Part shown: positions 20,352 to 29,368 of the stretch, one piece after another | Position numbering within the stretch: the stretch's first letter is position 1 | Layout of the letters: each line of letters begins with the position of its first letter | DNA from: Alphaproteobacteria bacterium | GTDB lineage: Bacteria > Pseudomonadota > Alphaproteobacteria > Micavibrionales > Micavibrionaceae | Assembly (NCBI GenBank): GCA_003245575.1 | Contig: QKCR01000022.1 | Coordinates: forward strand, 1-64,000 | Direction of reading: 5' to 3' | DNA length: 64,000 nt | Notes under the pieces: generated by a model | What the model saw: only the letters and a program-made list of their open reading frames with translations | What the model was told of the DNA's origin: nothing | Databases searched by the model: none | Made by a program: the position numbers and the translations under genes

Positions 20352-21115
20352 AGTATTTCTAAAAGCTGCGTATGGAGTTCTGCGTTCCCGCAAGCAAGCA
20401 AGCTCGGGTTTCCATTTAATGTTTTTGAATTTCCTTGCCAGTCTGTAATTTTTCCTCCAGCTCCTTCGATAACGGGCACGAGCGCGATAAAGTCATAAAT
20501 TCCCAAATGATCCTCAACGATAATATCCAGAAAGCCATTAGCCATTAGGCCATAAAAATAACAGTCCCCTTGGAGAACGGCATAGCGTGTTGCTTTCTCT
20601 ATTCGTGTAAAGCGTGTGCTGTCAGTGTCTGATATTTGTGAGGGGGATCCTGTACCGAATATGGCTTGTTTTAAATCAGGGCATTTGCGGGTTGTAACCG
20701 GTTTGCCGTTATAGGTTGTGGGGAGCCCAGATTGTCCGATCCAACGTTCTTTTGTAATCGGCTGGTCTATAATCCCCAAAATTGGTTTTTCATCTTGGCA
20801 TAGGCCGATTAAAGTTCCGAATGTCGGTCTGGAAATAGTAAAAGATTTTGTCCCGTCAATCGGGTCGATCACCCATGTTAGGCCATTCTTGCTGTCCTTG
20901 ATCCCGAACTCTTCTCCCAGAATGCCGTCATCGGGCCGTTCCGTTTCAATCAAGGTGCGGAGAGTTTGTTCAATTTCCCGATCTGCCTTGGTGACAGGGC
21001 TTTCATCATCCTTGCTTATAATGTCGAGCGGTGTGCCGAAATAGGTGCGGGCGATTGCGCCAGCTGTGTCGGCTAATTTTATTGCGAATTCGATCGGATA
21101 GGGCTGGTGAGACAT
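20348..21115 (-). CDS. hisN: Histidinol-phosphatase HisN (inositol monophosphatase family)
   Basis: This Mg2+-dependent phosphatase of the IMPase fold probably removes phosphate from histidinol phosphate. Visible motifs are GEEFG (metal-binding Glu), WVIDPIDGTKSF (metal-binding Asp pair) and the later GDCYFYGLMANGFLDIIVEDHLGIYDFIALVPVIEGAGG region with the third Asp. The pattern FGTLIGL and GIIDQPITKERWIG matches HisN-type rather than SuhB-type members, so the substrate call is moderately secure. The 255-aa length is normal. Confidence 0.85.
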   Translation of the reverse strand: MSHQPYPIEFAIKLADTAGAIARTYFGTPLDIISKDDESPVTKADREIEQTLRTLIETERPDDGILGEEFGIKDSKNGLTWVIDPIDGTKSFTISRPTFGTLIGLCQDEKPILGIIDQPITKERWIGQSGLPTTYNGKPVTTRKCPDLKQAIFGTGSPSQISDTDSTRFTRIEKATRYAVLQGDCYFYGLMANGFLDIIVEDHLGIYDFIALVPVIEGAGGKITDWQGNSKTLNGNPSLLACGNAELHTQLLEIL

Positions 21116-21206
21116 TTTTTTCGTTTACTCTTCCTATGTGGCTTGATAGCTTTTGCGTCCAAAAAACAGAAAATAGTGTGCTTTAATTATAGAGAAGGTG
21201 TCAAAT

Positions 21207-21623
21207 ATGGATTTATATAAAAGCTTTGAAAAATGTGCCGGCCGCATCGCGGCGGATGTCTTTTTATTTGCTGCAAAGAACTGGATGACCTCGACAATGA
21301 GACAATACAATGTTTCGATTGTCTCTGAAGGACAGGGTGATATGCATGGAAAAGATATTGCACGTATTTCTTTTCCGGATGATGACGGGTATGTTGATGT
21401 TGAATATGCCAATGCGCAATGTGTTGATATTCGTGTTCTCGGCGCGCAAAGTGGCAAAATTTTTTCCGGAATGTTAGAGCAAAATCATCAGTTTGTTATT
21501 CAGGACGGCAGACGCCCCCTAATGGTTGTTGAATCTTTGCTGTTCCGTAAGCCTATCGAGTTAATTCCGTTGCATGAACAAGTTGTTCCACAAGGACAAA
21601 GACGCGCCTTCGAGCAGGCATAA
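21207..21623 (+). CDS. Unknown 138-aa protein
   Basis: I do not recognise this protein. It has no signal peptide or membrane helix. It begins with a helical segment (DLYKSFEKCAGRIAADVFLF), then a mixed beta part (ARISFPDDDGYVDVEYANAQ, VDIRVLGAQSG) and ends HEQVVPQGQRRAFEQA. I chose ATG 21207 because AGAAGG (21193-21198) sits 8 nt upstream; a GTG at 21198 overlaps that site. The ABC exporter starts 49 nt downstream on the same strand, so they may be co-transcribed. Amino acid use is ordinary for the neighbourhood. Confidence 0.6.
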   Translation: MDLYKSFEKCAGRIAADVFLFAAKNWMTSTMRQYNVSIVSEGQGDMHGKDIARISFPDDDGYVDVEYANAQCVDIRVLGAQSGKIFSGMLEQNHQFVIQDGRRPLMVVESLLFRKPIELIPLHEQVVPQGQRRAFEQA

Positions 21624-21672
21624 TCCGATTGCGGATATTGTTAAGCGCGATCGTTTATGATATTCACGCTTC

Positions 21673-23499
21673 ATGCAAAATAATTTTATTCCGGGTTTGG
21701 ATCTGATTGATCGAAAACTCCCACAGGGTGTAAAGCTTCCTGTGGGGTTGTGGTCTTTTGTCTGGTATTTTGTGCGGCAGGTCAAATGGCCTGTTATCTC
21801 TGTTTTCCTGCTGTGTATTGTTGCGAATATTTTTCTCTCGTTCGAGCCGTGGCTTTTCGGAAAAATTGCAGAAGCGTTGAAAGATTATGTGGTCGATCAA
21901 CCGGATCAGAAACTGGTTTTTTACATTGTTGCTTATATTGTTATCGTCCAAATCGGATGCCGTTTGTTTTTTGCGACATCTGTATGGATAGATTCCATTT
22001 ATTTGATGCCCTTTGTGATGATGGTGCGTCGTCAATTGGCGCAATATATGTACGGACATTCAAGCCGTTATTTTCAGGATGATTATGTCGGGCGTTTGGC
22101 GGGGAAAGTCATGGAAATGCCTGACTCGATCCGTACGATTCTGATGAATTTCTGTCATAATTTTAATTATTGCCTGATGCAAATTGTGATGGCGTTTGTA
22201 TTCTTTGTGTTGCTTGACCCTGTGTATGGCTTGGTTTTGGCGGGATACATCATGGGGTGCGGACTCATTATAGTTTGTTCGGTTAAATTTATTGGGCCTG
22301 CCAGTTATGTGGCTGTTGAGGATATGAACACAGTTCGCGGTCGGTATATTGACAGTATATCGAACATGTTTCTGGTTAAAGTCTTTGCACGTGCGCGACA
22401 GGAAGATTTGTTGTTGCGCGAAAGCTTGTATCAAGCCGGAGCCTCCGCCCAATATAGTCAGAAACAGGTTTTTCGTTGGCAGGCGTTATCCCAGCATATT
22501 GCCAATGCGATTTTCCAGAGCGGTTTGTTGTTTTTGGTTATTTCTCAATTCAAGAATGGTGAAATAGAATTATCATCTGTTGTGATGGTCCTGACATTCG
22601 GGGTTGTTATTTCGGGTAATAGCTGGTGGTTGGCGGATTTGTTCGTGTCGTTTATCCAATTGTTGGCGACGGTGCGTAACGGAATTGATACGATTGTTCA
22701 GACTTTTGAAGTTGTCGATAAAGTGGATGCGCCTGATTTAAAAGTCACTTCTGCCGATATTGAAGTTTCTGATCTCTCTTTTTCTTATCCCGAGCGGCCT
22801 GTCTTTGACGGCTTGTCTTTGAGAATTAATGCCGGGGAGAAGGTTGGATTGGTTGGGCCTTCTGGAGCAGGCAAATCCTCTCTCGTGCAACTGATTTTGC
22901 GTCTTTACGATGTCGGGAATGGTGAAATCCGTATTTCGGGAGAGAATATTGCTGATGTCACGCAAGATAGTTTGAGAGATGCTATTGCTGTTATTCCGCA
23001 GACATCCGAGTTGCTCCATCGTTCTATTCTTGAAAATATCCGTTTTGGTTCGGAAGAAGCTTCTCTGGATAAGGTGATGCGGGCTGCGAAGTTGGCTCAT
23101 GCTCATGACTTTATTACAGGGTTGATTGATAAGGATGGGCACTGTGGTTATGATGCGGAAGTCGGGGAACGCGGGGTCAAGCTCTCCGGCGGGCAGCGTC
23201 AGCGTATTGCTTTGGCGCGCGCTATTTTGAAAGATGCGCCGATACTTATTCTGGACGAGGCAACCTCGGCGTTGGATAGTGAGTCAGAGAAATTGATTGA
23301 GGAAAGTCTTTCCTCAATCATGGAAGGGCGCACGGTTCTGGCCATTGCTCACCGTTTATCGACATTGCAGTCTATGGATCGCTTGATTGTGATGGATCAA
23401 GGGAAAATCGTAGAAATGGGGACACATAGCGAGCTTTTGGCGATTGACGGGTTGTATGCAAGATTATGGTCGTTGCAGACATCCGGCTTTATCAAGTGA
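21673..23499 (+). CDS. ABC exporter, fused permease and ATPase
   Basis: A half-transporter of 608 aa: about six membrane segments in residues 30-330 (for example WPVISVFLLCIVANIFLSF) followed by a nucleotide-binding domain with Walker A GPSGAGKSS, signature LSGGQRQRIALARA, Walker B ILILDEATSALD and the H-loop AIAHRLST. It should work as a homodimer in the inner membrane exporting a lipid, peptide or drug; the substrate cannot be read from sequence. The unknown 138-aa gene precedes it and a strong terminator follows. Confidence 0.88.
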   Translation: MQNNFIPGLDLIDRKLPQGVKLPVGLWSFVWYFVRQVKWPVISVFLLCIVANIFLSFEPWLFGKIAEALKDYVVDQPDQKLVFYIVAYIVIVQIGCRLFFATSVWIDSIYLMPFVMMVRRQLAQYMYGHSSRYFQDDYVGRLAGKVMEMPDSIRTILMNFCHNFNYCLMQIVMAFVFFVLLDPVYGLVLAGYIMGCGLIIVCSVKFIGPASYVAVEDMNTVRGRYIDSISNMFLVKVFARARQEDLLLRESLYQAGASAQYSQKQVFRWQALSQHIANAIFQSGLLFLVISQFKNGEIELSSVVMVLTFGVVISGNSWWLADLFVSFIQLLATVRNGIDTIVQTFEVVDKVDAPDLKVTSADIEVSDLSFSYPERPVFDGLSLRINAGEKVGLVGPSGAGKSSLVQLILRLYDVGNGEIRISGENIADVTQDSLRDAIAVIPQTSELLHRSILENIRFGSEEASLDKVMRAAKLAHAHDFITGLIDKDGHCGYDAEVGERGVKLSGGQRQRIALARAILKDAPILILDEATSALDSESEKLIEESLSSIMEGRTVLAIAHRLSTLQSMDRLIVMDQGKIVEMGTHSELLAIDGLYARLWSLQTSGFIK

Positions 23500-23506
23500 A
23501 GACAAT

Positions 23507-23531
23507 AAAAAAGGGCTGTGAGGCCCTTTTT
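23507..23531. terminator. Bidirectional terminator
   Basis: A 9-bp stem with arms AAAAAGGGC (about 23508-23516) and GCCCTTTTT (23523-23531) lies between the convergent ABC exporter and RelA/SpoT-fold genes. A and T tracts on both sides allow function on both strands. Confidence 0.8.
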
Positions 23532-23566
23532 CTGTTTCAGCATAACTCTCTCTTTGAATTCTGTTG

Positions 23567-24649
23567 TTATGATCCAGAGTGACTCAGTTTCATAACTTGC
23601 GCTGTGCTAGCGGCTGCCATGGTGTTGGCTGTCGATCTTTCACGTTTGGCATGTTCAACACCCACATTTATGCTAGCAGCCATAAATGCTTCAGCTGAAG
23701 TCTGGGTTGTTGCGCTATCTGATACCAGACGTGCATAGCTTTGATCGTGGACATAGCGGCCTGTTTCAATATCAGGGCGCAGAACAATCATCTGAAATTT
23801 TGCGTCATTTGGTCTTTCAACAGTCATGAACGGAACGCCGTCATGCTGGAAGAACCTTCTTTCCTGATCAAATTTTTCCAAGCCAGCCAGAGCTCGTGCA
23901 TTGCGGTTTTGTTCAAGACGCTCTCTGCTCAGGCTGCGCTCTTCTTTCTGGCAGCGGCTCATAAACCCTTGTGATACGCGGTCCGCGTTGAAAGCCGCAG
24001 CTTTGAAGGCGCGCTGTCTTTCGTATGTTCCGTGCGATGCTTTGTAATGTTCTTCCGCTTTTTTGGAGAAGATCATGACTTCGAAATTAAACGCGGTAAC
24101 CAATCCGCCTTGTGGCAGTTCAATATCGCAAGGGACTTGTAGAATGATTTTAGCGCGGCTCAGCTCTTTTCTAGGGTGTGGGTACGGGAATTCATCCAGA
24201 TATTCTGTCACTTCCGCATTGTGGGCAGGGTGCATGTGGTGCAGGGCGCGTTCGATTTGCGGATTGCGTGGGCAATAGAATGCAAATCTTTTGACGTCAT
24301 TAATGTCTTCGATTCTTCCGCCTTTTTCCGTCAGGGCCTTTTCGATCATGCGGGCAACGGTTTTGGTAGCGCCTTCTTTTGCAGGCGTTCCGATCAATCT
24401 CTCATAGGTAGCGATCCGAGAAAGAACGGTGCTGCTCATCTGATCTGCAACAAAACGTAATTGTTCGGCTTTGTCTCTCAGTACGGCGTCGCGTTGCGCG
24501 CTCGGCATATGCAGAATGTTTTCAGGGCTGCGAATTTGCTGGGTAGGTTTTTCGGCCAGAATTTTTTGCCCTGCTACGACGTACAGCGCGTCTTCAGGTT
24601 TTGCTGCTTTTGCAAATATATCGCCGTGTAAAGTAACTACGTTTCCCAT
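23567..24649 (-). CDS. Protein with a RelA/SpoT-like nucleotidyltransferase fold, unusual
   Basis: A 360-aa soluble-looking protein without a clear database-style identity. Residues about 95-210 resemble the RelA/SpoT fold seen in phage and toxin proteins: a lysine helix (KTVARMIEKALTEKGGR), IEDINDVKRFAFY (compare the I-D-RYT motif, Asp118/Arg121), a beta strand RAKIILQVP, then FNFEVMIFSKKAEEHYKASH and YE (compare the FEVQFHT-aK-tH-YE motif, Glu190/His206). The tyrosine-histidine motif of true (p)ppGpp synthetases is not evident. The N-terminus and the last 150 residues (Arg/Glu-rich helix, then QMIVLRPDIETGRYV) match nothing I know. No strong Shine-Dalgarno precedes it. It may be a host factor, toxin-like protein or inactive synthetase. 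Confidence 0.4.
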   Translation of the reverse strand: MGNVVTLHGDIFAKAAKPEDALYVVAGQKILAEKPTQQIRSPENILHMPSAQRDAVLRDKAEQLRFVADQMSSTVLSRIATYERLIGTPAKEGATKTVARMIEKALTEKGGRIEDINDVKRFAFYCPRNPQIERALHHMHPAHNAEVTEYLDEFPYPHPRKELSRAKIILQVPCDIELPQGGLVTAFNFEVMIFSKKAEEHYKASHGTYERQRAFKAAAFNADRVSQGFMSRCQKEERSLSRERLEQNRNARALAGLEKFDQERRFFQHDGVPFMTVERPNDAKFQMIVLRPDIETGRYVHDQSYARLVSDSATTQTSAEAFMAASINVGVEHAKRERSTANTMAAASTAQVMKLSHSGS

Positions 24650-24920
24650 AATTATTATTTCATATCCCTGATTATTAATTTTTTTCTTGATTTTGTCCTA
24701 AAATGGTACGCTTCGTTCCGATTGTTCGTCAACAAAAAATTCCAAGTTTCAGTTGTATTTTCGCCAGATTTAGCAAAAAAGCAAGGAAATTTTATGCATT
24801 ATTCGCATAAAAGCTATGAATAAAATGCATATTAAGAATTAAGCTTGTTTTTTAAGGTCTCAGCCCCTATAAGCAGGGCAACGAAATTAGACCAAAACCC
24901 AAGAGATGAGGGACTTTTAT

Positions 24921-25343
24921 ATGGCACTCGAGCGTACTTTTTCTATTATCAAGCCGGATGCAACCAAGCGTAACCTGACCGGCGCTATCAATGACCGTTT
25001 TGAAAAGGCTGGTCTGCGTATTGTCGCCCAAAAGCGCATTCAAATGACTGTTGAACAAGCCAAGACATTCTACGCTGTTCACAGCGCGCGCCCGTTCTAC
25101 ATGGATTTGGTAAACTTCATGGTTTCCGGTCCTGTTGTTGTCCAAGTTTTGGAAGGCGAAAATGCTGTTTTGAAAAACCGTGAAATTATGGGGGCTACAA
25201 ACCCTGCTGATGCGGCAGAAGGCACAATCCGTAAGGATTTCGCAGAAAGCATCGAAGCAAACTCTGTTCACGGATCTGACAGCCTTGAAAATGCAGCAAT
25301 TGAAATTGCTTACTTTTTTGCAGGATCTGAAATCGTAGGCTAA
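24921..25343 (+). CDS. ndk: Nucleoside diphosphate kinase
   Basis: Ndk transfers the gamma phosphate of ATP to NDPs through a phospho-histidine. Visible are the N-terminal [48 protein letters not shown] and the active-site NSVHGSDS with the catalytic His. The 140-aa length is standard. ATG 24921 was chosen over an upstream in-frame ATG at 24906 because GAGGGA (24908-24913) lies 7 nt before it and the protein then starts exactly at the family N-terminus. Confidence 0.97.
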   Translation: MALERTFSIIKPDATKRNLTGAINDRFEKAGLRIVAQKRIQMTVEQAKTFYAVHSARPFYMDLVNFMVSGPVVVQVLEGENAVLKNREIMGATNPADAAEGTIRKDFAESIEANSVHGSDSLENAAIEIAYFFAGSEIVG

Positions 25344-25380
25344 TCCTAGGATTTTCCGAATATAATTTACATATTTATTG

Positions 25381-25420
25381 ACAGGGGTGCCGCGATACGG
25401 TATCCCTGTTATCTATTTAA
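25381..25420 (+). terminator. Terminator after ndk
   Basis: A 12-bp stem (25381-25392 with 25398-25409, including two G-U pairs) with a 5-nt loop is followed by a T-rich stretch TTATCTATTT. Confidence 0.65.
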
Positions 25421-25455
25421 ATATAAAAACTATATAAAAAGAGTGTGTGACGTAA

Positions 25456-26226
25456 ATGACGGTTCTGGTCCAAAATCACCAGAAATTTGCCGAAGTCCGG
25501 CAGGTTTTGTTCGATGTAGATGGAACACTGTATTCGGAAAAGGATGCAGGTTATCGTCTGGAGAGCTTTTTGCGGGTTGTCCAGACCAGCGCGCGGCAAG
25601 GGCTGGGTCTTGGATTGTTGAACCCGTTTAATTTGGCGGCCTCACTCAGCGTTTTGGGGCGCGGCATTCATCAGGCCAAGCCACCAGAGGATAATCCTGC
25701 AAGAGGAAAGCTCTTAGCACGTTCCATGGGTAAGATGAGCCATCAATGGACAAAAGTTGATAAAGATTTGCCTACGGCTGTCGGTATTTTAAAGCAACTC
25801 TTCCCTTATATGCAGTTTGCTGTTGTGACCAATTCTTTCCATGAGCAGGTTGTTCCAATTCTTGAGCGGGCGTTGCTTCCTGATGTGGTGGGTTCTTTGA
25901 CTGTGGCTGACGTACGTTTCAGAAATACGGCCCAATCCAGAGGGTTCAAGTCCAGCGAGACACTCTATCGCGATCTGCGAGAGAAGTCCGTTCTGGTTGT
26001 TCCGAATGAACAAGCCTGTTTAATTGATAATGAGGTTAAATATCTCGAGATCGCATCCCGCAACGGATTGTGTACAATCTGGGTTGATGCCACATTTCGT
26101 GATCAGGACAAGAGTAAAAAGGAGCCGTTGCCATACGGTGTTGATGCCCGTGTGACCAGTGTTTCTGAGGCCGTATATACATTGGCGCGATTGAAGGCAC
26201 GCGCCGGACGGGATATGTCTCCGTAG
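25456..26226 (+). CDS. HAD-superfamily hydrolase
   Basis: A haloacid-dehalogenase-type phosphatase. Motif I is LFDVDGTLY with the nucleophile Asp20 and acid Asp22; motif II is VVTNS; motif III lysine is probably in RGFKSSETLYRDL; motif IV is CLIDNEVKYLEIA. A helical cap lies between motifs I and II (about residues 25-115). The layout resembles pyrimidine 5'-nucleotidase and phosphoglycolate phosphatase relatives, but the substrate is undetermined. The start lacks a strong Shine-Dalgarno; it was chosen because motif I then falls 20 residues in, as usual. Confidence 0.8.
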   Translation: MTVLVQNHQKFAEVRQVLFDVDGTLYSEKDAGYRLESFLRVVQTSARQGLGLGLLNPFNLAASLSVLGRGIHQAKPPEDNPARGKLLARSMGKMSHQWTKVDKDLPTAVGILKQLFPYMQFAVVTNSFHEQVVPILERALLPDVVGSLTVADVRFRNTAQSRGFKSSETLYRDLREKSVLVVPNEQACLIDNEVKYLEIASRNGLCTIWVDATFRDQDKSKKEPLPYGVDARVTSVSEAVYTLARLKARAGRDMSP

Positions 26227-26321
26227 AGAGCTGATTCTTTTGACAGAAGGTTCTGGTTTCAGTTAAGGTGTCACATATAAAAATTTATAAAACTATAAAG
26301 ACTCAAAAATAGAGGTGTGCA

Positions 26322-26693
26322 ATGAATGATACGAGTGCCGCGGCTCATTACCGCGTCGAGCAGGCTCAGGACTATTATAAACATGTCCGTTGTGAGATTT
26401 TCCCCCGTATAAGATCCATCGTTTCCGGCGTCAGTGCTTTTGCGGCTGCTGTATCTCCGACACCAACATCGCAAGCTGCGTTTGCTTCTGTGTCAGTTAT
26501 TTCTGCCTTCAGCGCTGTCTACGAACATTTCTCCAGAGATGCATTCGGGATGAGTAATTCCAAATGGTTAAAAATTGCATCCAGTAACCTTGCGCAGGCA
26601 GAGGCTGAAGAAAAGAAAGTGCGCCGTCAAGAACAGGGACAAGAGCAGGTTGTTTCGTCTTCGGCCCCCAAACTTGATTTGGGTCGTTCTTAG
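26322..26693 (+). CDS. Small putative membrane-associated protein, unknown
   Basis: This 123-aa protein is not recognised. It has an N-terminal basic, aromatic helix (YRVEQAQDYYKHVRCEIFPR), two weakly hydrophobic Ala/Ser/Val stretches (about 35-68) that could be a helical hairpin, and a charged Glu/Lys/Gln tail (AQAEAEEKKVRRQEQGQ). A good Shine-Dalgarno GAGGTG (26311-26316) precedes ATG 26322, and a terminator follows, so it is likely a real single-gene unit. Confidence 0.55.
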   Translation: MNDTSAAAHYRVEQAQDYYKHVRCEIFPRIRSIVSGVSAFAAAVSPTPTSQAAFASVSVISAFSAVYEHFSRDAFGMSNSKWLKIASSNLAQAEAEEKKVRRQEQGQEQVVSSSAPKLDLGRS

Positions 26694-26728
26694 GCCAGCC
26701 TTTTATATTATAAGTCAATAAGAACAAG

Positions 26729-26752
26729 ACGCTCCGGAAACGGGGCGTTTTT
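26729..26752 (+). terminator. Terminator
   Basis: A stem ACGCTCC (26729-26735) / GGGGCGT (26742-26748, one G-T pair) with a 6-nt loop is followed by TTTTT. Confidence 0.75.
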
Positions 26753-26837
26753 CTTCTTTGGAACTTTTTCGCGCCAGGCGTGTTTGTTGATCGTAATTAG
26801 CAAGGGGAAGGATGGTCCTTTCCGGAAGGAGTAGATT

Positions 26838-27425
26838 ATGTTTGTTAAGTTCAAAAAAGATGTTCCGGTTTTGGCAGCAGTTGCAGGAGTGATGATGATG
26901 TCAACACCTGCTTTCGCGGATCACCATGTCACTACGGATAGTATGATGAAGTTCAAAGTTGATACATATAACCAGTATGAACAACGTGAACCATGCCAGT
27001 ATTATAAGGATGTTCCAGCAGGGGTGCATGATCGTTGTGGCGATCAGACAGAAGAGATGCCTGTTGCTATTCATGACGGATTGTTGCCTGTTGTTGCAAC
27101 TTATGTCGTGTATTTCGATTTTGACAAGTCGGCTGTGCGTCCGGATCAGATGGCGGTGTTGGATAAACTTTCTCGTGAGCTGAATACATATCAGCCTTCC
27201 CAGATTACGGTTGTCGGACACACGGATACTGCCGGAGACGCGGCTTATAACCAGAAGTTATCCGCCGAGCGCGCGCAATCTGTTTCCGAGATGTTAAGTC
27301 GTCGTAACATTGTGGCTATGATGGTTGACGAGCGTGCTGTCGGTGAACATGATCTGGCTATCCCGACACCGGATGACGTGAAGTTGGAAGCTAACCGCCG
27401 TGTGGTTATCCAATTCAGGAAATAA
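26838..27425 (+). CDS. OmpA-family exported protein
   Basis: A 195-aa protein with a clear signal peptide (LAAVAGVMMMSTPAFA cleaved before DHH), a short Cys-containing spacer (CQYYKDVPAGVHDRC) and a C-terminal OmpA/MotB peptidoglycan-binding domain: VVYFDFDKSAVRPDQ, VVGHTDTAGDAAYN (diaminopimelate-binding Asp and Arg region), SAERAQSV and ANRRVVIQF. No beta-barrel or lipobox is present, so it is probably a periplasmic wall-binding protein. The two spacer cysteines may form a disulfide. The Shine-Dalgarno GGAAGGAG is very strong, suggesting high expression. Confidence 0.9.
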   Translation: MFVKFKKDVPVLAAVAGVMMMSTPAFADHHVTTDSMMKFKVDTYNQYEQREPCQYYKDVPAGVHDRCGDQTEEMPVAIHDGLLPVVATYVVYFDFDKSAVRPDQMAVLDKLSRELNTYQPSQITVVGHTDTAGDAAYNQKLSAERAQSVSEMLSRRNIVAMMVDERAVGEHDLAIPTPDDVKLEANRRVVIQFRK

Positions 27426-27436
27426 ATTTGTAGCGC

Positions 27437-27454
27437 TGTTATTCTAGAATAACA
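27437..27454. promoter_or_regulatory. Perfect 18-bp palindrome
   Basis: TGTTATTCTAGAATAACA is self-complementary over all 18 bases. It lies between the OmpA stop and its terminator. It may be an operator-like site or part of an RNA 3' structure; with no unpaired loop a DNA site is possible. Confidence 0.45.
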
Positions 27455-27473
27455 TAAAAGCTAGCAAAACTTA

Positions 27474-27500
27474 ACGCCCCTTTCGGGGCGTTTATTTTTT
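27474..27500 (+). terminator. Terminator after the OmpA-family gene
   Basis: Stem ACGCCCC (27474-27480) / GGGGCGT (27485-27491), loop TTTC, then a T-rich run. Confidence 0.85.
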
Positions 27501-27504
27501 AGTT

Positions 27505-28896
27505 TTATGCTTCCATCGCTTTGACGATTTCTTCTGTCATTTTCTTGGCGTCACCCAAGAGCATCAATGTGTTGTCTTCAAAGAAGAGCGGGTTATCAAC
27601 ACCGGCATAACCTGTTCCCATCGAGCGTTTCACGAAGAGGACAGTTTTTGCCTTATCAACATCCAAAACAGGCATGCCGTAAATCGGTGAGGATGGATCG
27701 GTACGGGCGGCAGGGTTTGTAATGTCGTTTGCTCCGATCACGTACGCGACATCGGCTTGGGCGAAATCACGGTTAATGTCTTCCAGTTCGAAGACTTCGT
27801 CATAAGGAACGTTGGCTTCGGCCAATAGAACGTTCATGTGTCCCGGCATACGCCCTGCAACGGGGTGAATGGCGTAACGTACTTCGACACCGTGATTTTT
27901 TAATGTGTCGGCCATTTCACGAAGGACGTGTTGAGCCTGGGCAACAGCCATCCCATAACCCGGGACAATAATAACTTTTCCGGCATTCTTCATGATAAAG
28001 GCTGCATCATCTGCCGATCCGATTTTTGCGGCCTTATCAGAAGGGCCGGTGTGAACGGCTGTTCCGGTTTCGGCACCAAAGCCACCGAGAATAACGTTGA
28101 GGAACGAGCGGTTCATACCTTTACACATGATGTAGGAAAGGATTGCCCCTGACGCACCGACAAGTGCTCCTGTGATAATGAGCAACGGATTCTGAAGGGT
28201 AAAGCCTATTCCTGCTGCTGCCCATCCTGAGTAGGAGTTCAGCATTGAAACAATTACAGGCATATCTGCTCCGCCGATCGGGATAATCAATAGAATACCC
28301 AAAGCCAATGACAGGAGGATAATCATCCAGAAAATTGAGGTGCTTTCAGAAACGCATAGCAGAACGATTAATCCGATTAATCCGATTGCTAGTAGCGCAT
28401 TCAAAAGGTGTTGTCCGCCGAAAGTGAGAGGCTTCCCGGAGATCACACCTTGGAGTTTTCCCCAAGCGATGATGGACCCTGTAAAGGTGATTGCTCCGAT
28501 CGCAACACCCAAAGACATTTCAATGAGGGAGGACATGTGGATGTCCCCAGGATGTCCGATGCCGTAAGCTTCCGGGCTGTGGAAGGCTGCAACGGCAACG
28601 CAAACTGCGGCTAGACCTACGAGAGAGTGAAAAGCGGCGACCAGTTGCGGCAGGGCTGTCATCTGGATTTTGACGGCTGTGATGGCACCGATTGTTCCAC
28701 CGATGATGATCCCCGAGACAATCAATCCGAAAGATTGGACTTCAGGAGTGGAGAGCGTTGTCAGGATGGCAAGGCCCATCCCCATCATGCCGTAATTCAG
28801 TCCTTGGCGGGCGCTTTCTGGGTGGGACAATCCACGAAGTGCCATGATAAATAGCACAGACGAGATTAGATAAAAGAGAGATGCAAATTCAGCCAT
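27505..28896 (-). CDS. pntB: Proton-translocating NAD(P) transhydrogenase beta subunit
   Basis: PntB holds half of the membrane channel and the NADP(H)-binding domain III of transhydrogenase, which uses the proton gradient to make NADPH. About eight hydrophobic segments occupy residues 1-260. Domain III begins near 290 with the nucleotide motif VIIVPGYGMAVAQAQH and continues through VRYAIHPVAGRMPGHMNVLLAEA, VIGANDITNPAA and FVKRSMGTGYAGVDNPLF. The 463-aa length is standard. It is the last gene of the pntAA-pntAB-pntB operon. Confidence 0.97.
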   Translation of the reverse strand: MAEFASLFYLISSVLFIMALRGLSHPESARQGLNYGMMGMGLAILTTLSTPEVQSFGLIVSGIIIGGTIGAITAVKIQMTALPQLVAAFHSLVGLAAVCVAVAAFHSPEAYGIGHPGDIHMSSLIEMSLGVAIGAITFTGSIIAWGKLQGVISGKPLTFGGQHLLNALLAIGLIGLIVLLCVSESTSIFWMIILLSLALGILLIIPIGGADMPVIVSMLNSYSGWAAAGIGFTLQNPLLIITGALVGASGAILSYIMCKGMNRSFLNVILGGFGAETGTAVHTGPSDKAAKIGSADDAAFIMKNAGKVIIVPGYGMAVAQAQHVLREMADTLKNHGVEVRYAIHPVAGRMPGHMNVLLAEANVPYDEVFELEDINRDFAQADVAYVIGANDITNPAARTDPSSPIYGMPVLDVDKAKTVLFVKRSMGTGYAGVDNPLFFEDNTLMLLGDAKKMTEEIVKAMEA

Positions 28897-28944
28897 AATA
28901 TTTTTCCGTTTTAACGAGTGGAATTTCTTATCTTAATAAAAGGG

Positions 28945-29355
28945 TTATCCCTTTTTCTTGAACATGTGCAGCATTCTGCGTGTGACGATAAATCCGCCGA
29001 AGATATTGATCGAGACGAGAATAACCGCCAAAAATCCAACCAGTTTCGAGAAGGATGTTTCTGCTGGACCAGCCGCGATTAATGCGCCGACAATAATGAC
29101 GGATGAAATCGCGTTGGTGATGGCCATGAGTGGCGAGTGCAGGGCAGGTGTTACGCGCCAGACAACATAATACCCAACGAAGCAGGCGAGCACAAAAATT
29201 GTGAGGCCCATCATCAGGAAGTCGGAGTTATGTGCCATGGTGTAGGAGATGGTATTGACATCCGATGCCAATCTGTCTGCTTGTGCCGAGAGTTGTTGCG
29301 CCAGGGCTGAAACCTGATTGGCTTGATTTGTGACTGTGGATTGAGGATCTGACAT
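28945..29355 (-). CDS. pntAB: Transhydrogenase alpha subunit part 2 (membrane)
   Basis: A 136-aa protein supplying part of membrane domain II. The N-terminal 40 residues are a polar extension, followed by hydrophobic helices such as [19 protein letters not shown], then the conserved [21 protein letters not shown] and a final cytoplasmic MLHMFKKKG. The split of PntA into AA and AB is usual in alphaproteobacteria. It lies between pntAA and pntB with short gaps. Confidence 0.95.
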   Translation of the reverse strand: MSDPQSTVTNQANQVSALAQQLSAQADRLASDVNTISYTMAHNSDFLMMGLTIFVLACFVGYYVVWRVTPALHSPLMAITNAISSVIIVGALIAAGPAETSFSKLVGFLAVILVSINIFGGFIVTRRMLHMFKKKG

Positions 29356-29368
29356 TTTCTACCTCTTG

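Noticed and set aside
25378..25406. TTGACA at 25378 as the promoter of the HAD gene
   Set aside because: The sequence at the matching -10 position (TATCCC) is part of the ndk terminator stem and is a poor match.
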